DNA from: Gammaproteobacteria bacterium | GTDB lineage: Bacteria; Pseudomonadota; Gammaproteobacteria; GCA-002705445; GCA-002716945 | Length of the DNA stretch: 20,266 bases | Direction: 5' to 3' | NCBI GenBank assembly: GCA_002701705.1 | Contig: NZWU01000013.1 | Coordinates: 14,985-35,250, forward strand | Part shown: positions 6,419-14,779 of the stretch, one piece after another | How positions within the stretch are numbered: position 1 is the first letter of the stretch | Layout: the number at the start of each line of letters is the position of its first letter | The notes under the pieces: generated by a model | The model's input: only the letters and a program-made list of their open reading frames with translations | Told to the model about the DNA's origin: nothing | The model's database searches: none | Translations under genes and position numbers: made by a program

Positions 6419-7435
6419 CTAGATGCTTGTGGTGAATTTTATGAAATCCATAAATTTTTGTTTAGCTTTGTTATCTCTAACAGCAGCCTTACATGTCTGT
6501 ATTGCTGTTTCTAAGCTATTTTCTATCCCAGACAAGTATAATAGTGCGGCTGCATTTATAAGACATATATTCAATGCGGGCCCAGTTTCATTATTGAGTA
6601 CCGAGTAGACCATATCTAAACTATCCTCAGTATTTTTTACAATAATGTCTCTTAAATTACCCTCCTTAACACCGTAATCTTCTGGTTTAATTGTATAGTG
6701 AACAATATCTGAATTGGTAATTTCAGCTACATGAGTTACGCTAAAAACACTTATTTCGTCTAATCCATCTTCAGAATGAACTATCATAGCCCTTTTTACA
6801 CCAAGATTTTTAAGAGATTCAGCTACCAGCGGTATTTTTTCTTTGGCAAAAACTCCTATTAGTTGAATTTTTGAGTTAGCGGGGTTTGTTAGTGGGCCAA
6901 GTAAATTAAAAATTGTCTTTTCTGGAGCAATTTTTTTTCGTGATTCTGCAACATGCTTCATAGACTCATGATGCAATGGTGCAAACATGAACCCTAAATT
7001 AATATCATCAATACATCTGGACACTTGCTCTGGCGACAAATGAATATTAGCTCCAGCTTGAGTTAAAACATCAGCGCTTCCAGAACTACTAGTGATTGCC
7101 TTATTTCCATGTTTAGCAATATAGGCGCCACAAGAGGCTGCAATAAATGAAGAAGTTGTAGATATGTTAAATGTTCCAATCCCATCTCCACCAGTGCCAC
7201 AATTATCTATAACTTTATGTTTGGTTGAGACTTTTCTAGATACTTCTCTCATTGATTCAGCGCATCCTGTTAGTTCATCAGTGGTAATACCTTTTTGATT
7301 TAATAAAATTAAGATATCCGTTAAGTCTCTTTCAATTACATCTCCACTAAAAACAGATCTCATAAATAATTTCGCTTCATTTTGGGTAAGATTTGTTTGT
7401 TTTTTTAATTTATTTATTATTGATGCTGTCAACAA
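6419..7435 (-). CDS. trpD: Anthranilate phosphoribosyltransferase
   Basis: Transfers the phosphoribosyl group of PRPP to anthranilate. At 338 residues it is the stand-alone form, not fused to TrpG. It has DNCGTGGDGIGTFNIST (77-93) with the PRPP-binding glycine loop, KHGNKAITSSSGSADVL (108-124), and GFMFAPLHHESMKHV, the anthranilate-site segment. The start is TTG at 7435 (a second TTG follows directly). GGAG from the end of trpG lies about 9 nt before it. The next ATG in frame would remove 24 residues of the N-terminal helical domain, so the TTG start is preferred. Three bases separate it from trpG. Confidence 0.95.
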   Translation of the reverse strand: MLTASIINKLKKQTNLTQNEAKLFMRSVFSGDVIERDLTDILILLNQKGITTDELTGCAESMREVSRKVSTKHKVIDNCGTGGDGIGTFNISTTSSFIAASCGAYIAKHGNKAITSSSGSADVLTQAGANIHLSPEQVSRCIDDINLGFMFAPLHHESMKHVAESRKKIAPEKTIFNLLGPLTNPANSKIQLIGVFAKEKIPLVAESLKNLGVKRAMIVHSEDGLDEISVFSVTHVAEITNSDIVHYTIKPEDYGVKEGNLRDIIVKNTEDSLDMVYSVLNNETGPALNICLINAAALLYLSGIENSLETAIQTCKAAVRDNKAKQKFMDFIKFTTSI

Positions 7436-7438
7436 GTT

Positions 7439-8014
7439 TTATAGCTCCAAAAAATTTTTTAATAATTGGTGACCAGGTTTTGTAAGTATAGATTCTGGAT
7501 GAAACTGTAAACCATAGGTTGGAAACTCTATATGTTTGATACCCATTATTTCATCTCCATGCTGACTATCTTCACTCCACGCTATTACTTCAAGACATTC
7601 TGGTAGCGTCTTTTTTTCTACTACCAGAGAATGATATCTTGTTGCTTCAAAAGGACTATTAACATTTAAAAAAATCTCATTCTTATTGTGATATATAGAT
7701 GATGTTTTCCCATGCATAATTAAATTTGCAGTTACTATTCTTCCATTAAAAGCCTGGCCTATACTCTGATGTCCTAAGCATATCCCTAGAATTGGTTTTG
7801 TTTTATAAAATCTTTTTACGACCTCAACAGAAACACCTGCTTCATTTGGAGTACATGGACCCGGTGAAATTACAATTTTTTCAGGGTTTATCTTTTCAAT
7901 TTCAGATATGTCGATCATATCATTCCTATGAACAGTAAGTTCCGCCCCTAATTCTCCAAAGTACTGTACTACGTTGTAGGTAAAGGAGTCATAATTATCT
8001 ATCATTAATATCAT
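7439..8014 (-). CDS. trpG: Anthranilate synthase component II (glutamine amidotransferase)
   Basis: Supplies ammonia from glutamine to TrpE. A class I glutamine amidotransferase of 191 residues with the nucleophile C79 in LGICLGHQSIGQAF and the His-Glu pair H172/E174 in GLQFHPESI. The N-terminal MIDNYDSFTYNVVQYFGELG is the standard TrpG/PabA opening. The start ATG overlaps the trpE TGA by 4 bp (ATGA), indicating translational coupling for equal subunit output. It may also serve as PabA for folate synthesis; no separate pabA is visible here. Confidence 0.96.
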   Translation of the reverse strand: MILMIDNYDSFTYNVVQYFGELGAELTVHRNDMIDISEIEKINPEKIVISPGPCTPNEAGVSVEVVKRFYKTKPILGICLGHQSIGQAFNGRIVTANLIMHGKTSSIYHNKNEIFLNVNSPFEATRYHSLVVEKKTLPECLEVIAWSEDSQHGDEIMGIKHIEFPTYGLQFHPESILTKPGHQLLKNFLEL

Positions 8015-9480
8015 TCATCTTTTTCCTGTATGTTTATATATGCCTGTAGTATTGCTTTACCCTTATTAATAGTTTCTGTCCATTCAAACTCAGGAACAGA
8101 ATCATTAACTATTCCAGCCCCACATTGTATGTTTAAAACTTTATTTTTAATCACACACGTTCTTATTGCAATTGCTGTATCCATATTACCATTCCAGCCC
8201 AAATAACCAATGGCTCCAGCATATATACCTCGTTTGAGTGGCTCAAGCTCATAAATTATTTCAATAGCTCTTATCTTGGGAGCTCCACTAACAGTTCCTG
8301 CTGGGAATGTTGCTCTCAACACATCAATCATACTTAAATCATTCCTAACTTCACCAACCACATTTGAAACCATATGCATAACATGAGAATATTTTTCTAT
8401 AATCATGTTTTCAGTTAATTTAACTGACCCAATTTTAGACACTTTCCCAACATCATTTCTTCCAAGATCTATCAACATTAAATGCTCAGCATTTTCTTTT
8501 GGATCTAAACTCAATTCCTTTTCATATGCATCATCAGCCCTTTGATCTTTACCCCTTGGTCTTGTGCCAGCAATTGGTCTAACAGTTATTATATTATCCT
8601 CAAGCCTAACCAGGATTTCTGGAGATGATCCTATGATAAAATAATCTCCCATATTTAGATAATACATATATGGGGAAGGGTTTATGTTTCTCAGTTCTTG
8701 ATAGAATTCTATGGGTTGTTTTTCAAAAGGCATAGACATCCTCTGTGACAAAACAACTTGCATGACATCTCCATCAATTATATATTTTTTTATTCTATCT
8801 ACTGCAGATAAAAAATCATCTTTTTTATAATGATAAGTTACAGAACTCTTAGTGTTATTTGTTTTTGGAGAATCTGATTCTATAAAACTAAAATTGCTTA
8901 GAGTATTTTTTATATTACTTAGTGTTTTCTTTTTTTCATTAAAACTTTGAACTGTGTTGTCGGCATATACAACAATATGTATTAAACTATTTATTTTATC
9001 AAAGATTAATATTTCTTTAGAAATAATAAGAGAAATTTCTGGGGTCATTAAAGAATCATCTTGTTTAGGTGGGGATAATTTTGGTTCAATAAATTGTACG
9101 CTATCAAAACCAAAGTATCCTACTAAGCCACCTTGAAAATTTGGAAGGTTTTTATCTTCTAGTGCCTTAAACTGACTATGAAATTCTTCAATCCAATCTA
9201 CTGGATTGCTGGCACTGATGGTTTCAATTTTTTTCCCCTTATTATATAAATTAATTGAGTTACCAAACACATCCAAGTGTTCATCTGAAGGTAACCCTAT
9301 AATGGTATATCTACTCCATTTTTTTTCACCTTCTAGTGACTCAAAAAAATATGACCTAGGCTTATCTGATATTGTTCTATATAACTCTAAAGGGTTTATA
9401 TCTCCGAGCTGTATCTGTTCTTTGAGTGGTATTAATTTGTAACCTTCCTCCACAAAATTTAAAAATTCTTTTTCTTTCAT
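8011..9480 (-). CDS. trpE: Anthranilate synthase component I
   Basis: Makes anthranilate from chorismate. The 489-residue length and motifs are typical: FFESLEGEKKWSRYTIIG (45-62) is the N-terminal tryptophan feedback site (ES..G..KWSRY), and the chorismate-binding domain has PIAGTRPRG (302-310), LMLIDLGRNDVG (334-345), FPAGTVSGAPKIRA (392-405) and the CGAGIVNDS...E segment (453-461). Residues of the feedback motif are intact, so inhibition by tryptophan is expected. The rpe stop lies 22 bp upstream. There is no room for a trp leader/attenuator directly before it, so control must act at rpe or through the enzyme itself. Confidence 0.97.
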   Translation of the reverse strand: MKEKEFLNFVEEGYKLIPLKEQIQLGDINPLELYRTISDKPRSYFFESLEGEKKWSRYTIIGLPSDEHLDVFGNSINLYNKGKKIETISASNPVDWIEEFHSQFKALEDKNLPNFQGGLVGYFGFDSVQFIEPKLSPPKQDDSLMTPEISLIISKEILIFDKINSLIHIVVYADNTVQSFNEKKKTLSNIKNTLSNFSFIESDSPKTNNTKSSVTYHYKKDDFLSAVDRIKKYIIDGDVMQVVLSQRMSMPFEKQPIEFYQELRNINPSPYMYYLNMGDYFIIGSSPEILVRLEDNIITVRPIAGTRPRGKDQRADDAYEKELSLDPKENAEHLMLIDLGRNDVGKVSKIGSVKLTENMIIEKYSHVMHMVSNVVGEVRNDLSMIDVLRATFPAGTVSGAPKIRAIEIIYELEPLKRGIYAGAIGYLGWNGNMDTAIAIRTCVIKNKVLNIQCGAGIVNDSVPEFEWTETINKGKAILQAYINIQEKDE

Positions 9481-9502
9481 TGGATGGTCAAATGACTGAA
9501 AG

Positions 9503-10171
9503 CTAAATTTTACTCAAAATAGATCGCATCTTTGAGATGGTTGCCGTATAGTCTTCAGAGTTGAAAATTGCTGACCCTGCTACAAAAGTATCGGCGCCTG
9601 CCCTTGCAACTTTCTCAATGTTATCTAGATTAATTCCACCATCAACTTCTAATCTAATTTCCCTACCCGACTTATCAATGATTTCCCTAACTTTTTTTAT
9701 TTTTACGTATGTACTCTCTATGAATTTCTGTCCGGGAAAACCTGGATTAACAGACATCAGCAAAATCATATCTACTTTATCAATACAATGTTCTAAATAA
9801 GTCAACGGTGTGGCAGGATTAAAAACTATGCCTGGCTTACATTTCTGTTCCAAAATATGACTTATGGTTCTATCAATATGATCCGTTGCCTCTGGGTGGA
9901 AAGTAATATAATTAGCGCCTGCTTTTGCAAATTCAGGAATTATTCTGTCAACTGGCTTTATCATCAAATGCACATCAATGATGTTATCTATACCAAAACT
10001 TCTGAGTGCAGAACAGACTAATGGTCCAAATGTAAGATTTGGGACGTAATGGTTGTCCATTACATCAAAATGGATGAAATCAGCACCCGCTTCTATAACA
10101 TTTTGTACATCTTCTCCTAGACGTGAAAAATCTGCGGACAATATCGAAGGTGCTATCTTATAATCTCTCAT
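9503..10171 (-). CDS. rpe: Ribulose-phosphate 3-epimerase
   Basis: Interconverts ribulose 5-phosphate and xylulose 5-phosphate. A TIM barrel of 222 residues with the metal and acid/base residues in place: S10 (APSILSADF), H35 and D37 in [14 protein letters not shown]68 in DVHLM, and D177 in [20 protein letters not shown] (139-151) is the mobile loop. It is the first gene of the minus-strand block leading into trpE. The gph gene, which often sits between rpe and trpE in proteobacteria, is absent here. It is divergent from pseudoazurin. Confidence 0.97.
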   Translation of the reverse strand: MRDYKIAPSILSADFSRLGEDVQNVIEAGADFIHFDVMDNHYVPNLTFGPLVCSALRSFGIDNIIDVHLMIKPVDRIIPEFAKAGANYITFHPEATDHIDRTISHILEQKCKPGIVFNPATPLTYLEHCIDKVDMILLMSVNPGFPGQKFIESTYVKIKKVREIIDKSGREIRLEVDGGINLDNIEKVARAGADTFVAGSAIFNSEDYTATISKMRSILSKI

Positions 10172-10296
10172 CTTTGCTGATCAAGTATAAACTTTTGTAT
10201 GGGACAGTATATGACATAAGACTTATTAATTATATTATTATTTTCATGATATTATGTATAGATTAATTTATGGGTTTATACATGGAGAATAAATAA
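10172..10296. promoter_or_regulatory. Divergent rpe / pseudoazurin intergenic region
   Basis: This 125-bp AT-rich gap must carry the promoter of the long rpe-trp-speD block (-) and that of pseudoazurin (+). Several TATACT/TATTAT-like boxes are present in both directions but none has a convincing -35 partner. GGAG at 10284-10287 is a good ribosome binding site for the pseudoazurin ATG at 10297. No hairpin of attenuator quality was seen on the rpe side. Confidence 0.3.
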
Positions 10297-10746
10297 ATGG
10301 AAAATTTTAAAACTTATTGTTTGTGCTTTTGCATGGTTTTTTGTAACAGCGTCTATGCAGCAGAACATCAAATTAAAATGCTAAGTTCCTCAAATGGAAA
10401 AATGATGGTATTTGAGCCTGCAGTTTTGAAAATAAATAAAGGAGACAGCGTTAAGTGGATAGCAACTCAGCCTGGACATAATTCTGCATCAATTAATGAA
10501 ATGCTACCAAATGATACAAAAGGTTGGGAAGGCGCAGTAAATGAAGAAATATCTGTTCATTTTGACACTGAAGGTATCTATGGATACAAATGTACGCCAC
10601 ATTATATTTTAGGGATGGTTGGGTTAATAGTAGTTGGAAATTCAAAAAATAATTTTGATGTAGCAAAAAGTTTTGCTTTAGAAGCTGAAACAAAGTTTGC
10701 TACCAATAAAGACAGATTTACAAAATATTTTTCAAAAATTGAATAG
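10297..10746 (+). CDS. Pseudoazurin-type periplasmic blue-copper protein
   Basis: Small type-1 copper electron carrier. Residues 1-21 look like a Sec signal peptide ending NSVYA/AEH; it is unusually rich in Cys (positions 8, 10, 12, 16). The cupredoxin domain follows, with the four copper ligands H61 (PGHNS), C99 and H102 (KCTPHY) and M107 (LGMVGLIVVG). The spacing is that of pseudoazurin rather than plastocyanin or azurin. The mature length (about 128) includes the helical C-terminal tail typical of pseudoazurins. Known partners are periplasmic nitrite or N2O reductases and methylotrophic or other cytochrome chains; none is in the window, so the partner is unknown. It stands alone between divergent rpe and the downstream purC. 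Confidence 0.88.
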   Translation: MENFKTYCLCFCMVFCNSVYAAEHQIKMLSSSNGKMMVFEPAVLKINKGDSVKWIATQPGHNSASINEMLPNDTKGWEGAVNEEISVHFDTEGIYGYKCTPHYILGMVGLIVVGNSKNNFDVAKSFALEAETKFATNKDRFTKYFSKIE

Positions 10747-10775
10747 ATATTATCAAATAACACAAAGAGTACTAA

Positions 10776-11639
10776 GTGAATGAATTTCAACAAATACCTG
10801 GAATAAGTCTTAGTTATAAAGGAAAAGTAAGAGATATTTATGAAACTAAAAATCAAAAATATTTATTGATTTTTACAACTGACCGAATTTCAGCTTTTGA
10901 TTTTGTATTTGATGACACAATTCTTGGTAGAGGAGTCTTATTAAATAAATTATCGCTATTCTGGTTTAACATGACAAAAGATATCGTTAAAAATCATATT
11001 GTTGATATTAAAGAACTAAAAATTAACGAGCTAGGTCAGGAATCTAGAGATCGTTGTATGTTGGTTAAAAAAACGAAAGTAGTACCAATAGAGGCAATAG
11101 TTAGGGGTTATCTTGCTGGATCGGCATGGGAATTTTATAAAAAAACAAAAATGATAGACAATAAAAAGTCTAATATCTTATTCAAACAATTTGAAAAATT
11201 TAAGGAACCAATTTTCACACCCTCAACAAAAGCACAAAAGGGAAGCAAAGATAAAAATATTTCTTTTGATGAGATGAAAAATCTTATAGGCGATCAACTC
11301 TCAGAAACAATTAAAGATATCAGTATTAAATTATATAATTTTGCTCATACTTTTGCGATAAAGAAAGGAATAATAATTGCTGATACAAAATTTGAATTTG
11401 GAATTGATGAGGATGGTAATATTATACTTATTGACGAATTATTTACTCCTGATTGTTCTAGGTTCTGGTTATATGATAATAAAACAAATACTATTGATTA
11501 TAATTCATTTGATAAGCAGTTTTTAAGAAATTATTTAATTGATATCAAATGGAAAAATAATCAAATTAAATTTCCACAAGAAATAAAAAAGGAATTAATG
11601 AATAGATATAATCTCGCATATGATCTTCTAACACATTGA
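10776..11639 (+). CDS. purC: SAICAR synthetase (phosphoribosylaminoimidazole-succinocarboxamide synthase)
   Basis: ATP-dependent ligation of aspartate to CAIR in purine synthesis. At 287 residues it is the longer form (yeast/plant/betaproteobacteria type), not the 237-residue E. coli type. Motifs: YKGKVRDIYE (14-23), DRISAFDFVF (36-45), IEAIVRGYLAGSAWEFY (105-121), FTPSTKAQKGSKDKNISF, DTKFEFG and IDELFTPDCSRFW. The start is GTG 10776, the only start that gives a full N-terminus, with AAAGAG 6 nt before it. An ATG at 10780 is out of frame. It follows pseudoazurin by 29 bp and its TGA overlaps the bioD ATG (TGATG). Confidence 0.95.
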   Translation: MNEFQQIPGISLSYKGKVRDIYETKNQKYLLIFTTDRISAFDFVFDDTILGRGVLLNKLSLFWFNMTKDIVKNHIVDIKELKINELGQESRDRCMLVKKTKVVPIEAIVRGYLAGSAWEFYKKTKMIDNKKSNILFKQFEKFKEPIFTPSTKAQKGSKDKNISFDEMKNLIGDQLSETIKDISIKLYNFAHTFAIKKGIIIADTKFEFGIDEDGNIILIDELFTPDCSRFWLYDNKTNTIDYNSFDKQFLRNYLIDIKWKNNQIKFPQEIKKELMNRYNLAYDLLTH

Positions 11640-12322
11640 TGAAATACAATCAAAAAACAAAAATTTTTATTGCGGGCAGTGATACAAATGTTGGGAAAAC
11701 TTACATTGCAAACAACTTATTGAAATGCATTATCAGTCATGGATATACTGTCACCCCATTTAAACCAGTAGAAACTGGTTGTAAAAAAATTAATAAAAAA
11801 TTAATTCCTAATGATGCACAAAAATTTTTTTTATCTATCAACAAATCAATAGACCTTGATGAAATTAATCCATATAGATTTGTTGATCCTATATCACCGA
11901 ATAAAGCCATGATATTAGCTAAAAGAAGAGTTTTTCTAAGGGATTATCTAAAGAAAATAGATAAGCTTCAAAAAAGTGATTTTTTATTGATTGAAGGTGC
12001 CGGCGGTATGTTTTCTCCAATTGCAAGGGATGGACTTAATATAGACTTAGTTGAAAAGATTCAAGGGAGTGTTTTGCTTGTGGTTGAAGATAAAGTAGGA
12101 GCAATTAATCAAACGTTGCTAAATCTTGAGTCTTTTAAGAAAAGAAAGGTAAAATTAATAGGTATTGTGCTAAATAGAAAATTGAAAGTTGTTCCTAGAG
12201 GCATGAATAATCTAAAAGAAATAAAAAGCTATACAAAAATTCCTATCTTCCAAACATACAATAGTAATGTAAAATCGAATAGCAGTGTATTTGTTAGATT
12301 ATTTAATCTAATGATTTCTTAA
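11639..12322 (+). CDS. bioD: Dethiobiotin synthetase
   Basis: Closes the ureido ring of dethiobiotin from DAPA, CO2 and ATP. A P-loop protein of 227 residues with GSDTNVGKT (13-21), FKPVETG (41-47) carrying the substrate-binding Lys and Thr, EGAGGMFSPI for the second nucleotide/metal Glu, and GIVLNRK near the end. ATG 11639 overlaps the purC stop by one base; a TTG at 11636 is possible but would overlap more for no gain. It is separated from other bio genes, at least within the window. It ends 6 bp before the convergent fba stop. Confidence 0.93.
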   Translation: MKYNQKTKIFIAGSDTNVGKTYIANNLLKCIISHGYTVTPFKPVETGCKKINKKLIPNDAQKFFLSINKSIDLDEINPYRFVDPISPNKAMILAKRRVFLRDYLKKIDKLQKSDFLLIEGAGGMFSPIARDGLNIDLVEKIQGSVLLVVEDKVGAINQTLLNLESFKKRKVKLIGIVLNRKLKVVPRGMNNLKEIKSYTKIPIFQTYNSNVKSNSSVFVRLFNLMIS

Positions 12323-12328
12323 AATTAT

Positions 12329-13327
12329 TTATAACTGCCCAATAGATGCTTTTGAACACAATGAGGCTCTATTAATCAGAACTTCCTGTGATTTGACAAT
12401 ATTATTATCTATACCACCCCATGCTTTTAATGCTGATTGTTGTATTGCCCTAGCATAAGAAAATGTTACCCTCCATGGGAGTTCCATAAATTTTTTATTC
12501 ATTAGATTTAAGTGATTTGTAGATTCATCATCAGTTTGACCGCCAGACAGAAAAGCTATTCCTGCAAGTTCATGTGGCAAACATTCAGACAAACACTTGA
12601 TTGTCATCTCTGCAACTTGATTATAGTCTGCTCTACTGTTATTTTTATTACCAGATATAACCATACTTGGTTTTAAAACTGTTCCTGGAAGATGGATATT
12701 AAAAATGTTGATTTGATGAAACAGGCATTCTAAAGTTTCTTTTGTTACTTCATATGATTTTTCAATTGTATAATCGCCATCTATAAGAACTTCTGGCTCT
12801 ACAATTGGGACCAAGTCATTTTCTTGGCACAGTGATGCATATCTTGCGAGTGCATTGCAATTTGAAAAAATACAGGCCTTTGATGGAATTTTATTGCCAA
12901 TTGTAATTACAGCTCTCCATTTACAAAATTTTGCTCCTAATTTTGAGTATTCTTCGAGCCTCTCCCTTAATCCATCTAATCCTTCAGTAATTTTTTCATT
13001 CTCATGATTTGATAGATCTTTAGCCCCCTTATCAACCTTTATTCCTGGTAATATTCCAATATTTTTTAGATGCTCTATAAATAAAACTCCTGAACTCATC
13101 TCCTGTCTGAAAGTTTCATCAAAAAGTATTGTTCCACTAATAAAATTTGATAAATTTGGTGTTGTCACAATCAGTTCTCTATACTTTCTCCGGTTTGACT
13201 CACTATTTTCAACACCTATTGAGGCCAATCTTTTTGCGATGGTAGGGTTGCTCTCGTCCATTGCTAAAATTCCTTTTGGTTTTTCTAGCATTTTATTTGC
13301 AATGGATTCTAAATGTTTTTTATTCAC
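12329..13327 (-). CDS. Fructose-bisphosphate aldolase, class I (Schiff-base type)
   Basis: Splits fructose 1,6-bisphosphate into DHAP and glyceraldehyde 3-phosphate, or the reverse. The 332 residues belong to the vertebrate-like class I family: GILAMDES (D24), PGIKVDKG (K97), KFCKWRAV (K136, R138), VPIVEPEVL (E177) and the Schiff-base lysine K219 in LPGTVLKPSMV. SGGQTDDES (about 265-273) is the phosphate-binding loop. The start is GTG 13327, with AAGGAG 6 nt upstream. It is the last gene of the tkt-gap-pgk-pyk-fba block, a position that in many proteobacteria holds a metal-dependent class II enzyme. Confidence 0.95.
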   Translation of the reverse strand: MNKKHLESIANKMLEKPKGILAMDESNPTIAKRLASIGVENSESNRRKYRELIVTTPNLSNFISGTILFDETFRQEMSSGVLFIEHLKNIGILPGIKVDKGAKDLSNHENEKITEGLDGLRERLEEYSKLGAKFCKWRAVITIGNKIPSKACIFSNCNALARYASLCQENDLVPIVEPEVLIDGDYTIEKSYEVTKETLECLFHQINIFNIHLPGTVLKPSMVISGNKNNSRADYNQVAEMTIKCLSECLPHELAGIAFLSGGQTDDESTNHLNLMNKKFMELPWRVTFSYARAIQQSALKAWGGIDNNIVKSQEVLINRASLCSKASIGQL

Positions 13328-13342
13328 CGTCTTCTCCTTATC

Positions 13343-14779
13343 TTAAACCTCTAAAAGTTTCCCTACTTTAACAATTTTGAGAGCATTTGTTCCGCCACTA
13401 GTACCCATTAAGTCGCCTTTTGTAATTATTACTAGGTCGCCTTTTTTAACAGCTCCTTGTTTTTCCATTAATTTTATAACTTGTTTATTTGCTCTTGCAT
13501 GGTCATGTTCAATTTTATCCAAACGGATTGAATAAACTCCTCTATATAAACATATGCGCCTACTTGTTTTTTCATTAACTGTCATAGCATAAATTGGGAT
13601 TAAAGATTGAATTCTTGACATCCATAAAGGCGTTGAACCTGTCTCAGTTAGTGCAGCTATAGCTTTTACATTGGATTTATCAGCACCATAAACAGCAGAC
13701 ATAGCAATTATTTGATCAATTTTATGGAAACTATCACCGCTATTGGTAGTTTTAATCTTTTTTGTACTTGTTTTTTCTGCTATATCACAAATTCTACATG
13801 CCTCTTGCACAACTTCTATTGGATGTTCCCCTACTGCTGTTTCTGCAGATAACATTATAGCGTCAACACCAGAACAAGCAGCATTTGAAACATCAAAGAC
13901 TTCTGCTCTGGTGGGCACTCTATTTGTTTTCATTGATTCCATCATTTGGGTAGCAACTATTACTAACTTGTCATGATCCATAGCCTTACCTATAAGCTCA
14001 TCTTGTACCGCAGGTAATAATTCAATCCCAATTTCTACGCCTAGATCTCCTCGTGCAATCAAAATACCATCAGAATGTTCCAAAATTGAATCAATATTTT
14101 CTAAGGCCTCATTCCTTTCTATTTTTGCAATTAATCCAATATTCTTCTTATCGGTTATTTTTTTTACTGCAATTAAATCATCTTTATTTCTAACAAATGA
14201 AACTGCTATATAGTCAATATCTAATTTAATTGCTTTCTTTAAATCAGCTATATCCTTTTTTGTAAGCCCTTTAAGTGATAAACCCCCTCCTTTTTTATTT
14301 AAACCTTGAAAAGGAAGTAATCTGCCTCCTCTAAGAACAGTTGTGTGTATTTTATTTGATTTGATTCTGTTTATCTTTAGTTTTATCAGTCCATCACTAA
14401 GAAGTATTTCATCATTAATTTTTATGTTTTTGTGTAAATCTTTATATGTTATACCAACTTTGGAATCATCACCTTCATAGTCTTTTAACGCATTATCAAG
14501 AATAAAATTTTGGTTACTTTTCAAATCTATAAATTGTTTGTTAGAAAAACCCTTGATTCTGATTTTATGACCTTGCAAATCAATTAGTATTGCAACAGGT
14601 CTTTTAAGTTTTGCAGATGATGCTTTTAGGTTATTGATAATTCCTTTAGCATCCTCTATCTTTGCATGTGAGAGGTTAAGCCTAAAAACATCAGTCCCAG
14701 CAGCAATAAGTTCTGTTAAAATTTTTGGACTGGTTGTTGAAGGCCCCAGTGTTGCAATAATTTTTGTTTTTTTCCTCAT
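13343..14779 (-). CDS. pyk: Pyruvate kinase
   Basis: Converts phosphoenolpyruvate and ADP to pyruvate and ATP. The 478 residues carry TKIIATLGPS and FRLNLSHAK (R33, N35, S37) for nucleotide and metal binding, AKIERNEAL (K218, E220), the ARGDLGVEIG metal site (D244), and TQMMESM...PTRAEVFDVSNA...LSAETAVGEHP. The usual DLQGPKIR is DLQGHKIR here. A C-terminal allosteric domain is present, ending GTSGGTNALKIVKVG. The ATG overlaps the pgk TAA by one base (TAATG), so translation is coupled. Fifteen bases separate its stop from the fba GTG. Confidence 0.97.
   Translation of the reverse strand: MRKKTKIIATLGPSTTSPKILTELIAAGTDVFRLNLSHAKIEDAKGIINNLKASSAKLKRPVAILIDLQGHKIRIKGFSNKQFIDLKSNQNFILDNALKDYEGDDSKVGITYKDLHKNIKINDEILLSDGLIKLKINRIKSNKIHTTVLRGGRLLPFQGLNKKGGGLSLKGLTKKDIADLKKAIKLDIDYIAVSFVRNKDDLIAVKKITDKKNIGLIAKIERNEALENIDSILEHSDGILIARGDLGVEIGIELLPAVQDELIGKAMDHDKLVIVATQMMESMKTNRVPTRAEVFDVSNAACSGVDAIMLSAETAVGEHPIEVVQEACRICDIAEKTSTKKIKTTNSGDSFHKIDQIIAMSAVYGADKSNVKAIAALTETGSTPLWMSRIQSLIPIYAMTVNEKTSRRICLYRGVYSIRLDKIEHDHARANKQVIKLMEKQGAVKKGDLVIITKGDLMGTSGGTNALKIVKVGKLLEV

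Noticed and set aside
10282..10296. Four-codon mini reading frame (MENK, stop) directly before the pseudoazurin ATG
   Set aside because: It echoes the true start (MEN) but overlaps the ribosome binding site and is most simply a chance result of local sequence similarity.
11636..11638. TTG start of bioD three bases upstream of ATG
   Set aside because: ATG 11639 is the stronger start, overlapping the purC stop as TGATG; the TTG adds a single residue.
13743..13976. Plus-strand reading frames opposite pyk, gap and tkt
   Set aside because: All lie antisense to highly conserved enzymes and show no start signals or recognisable domains.
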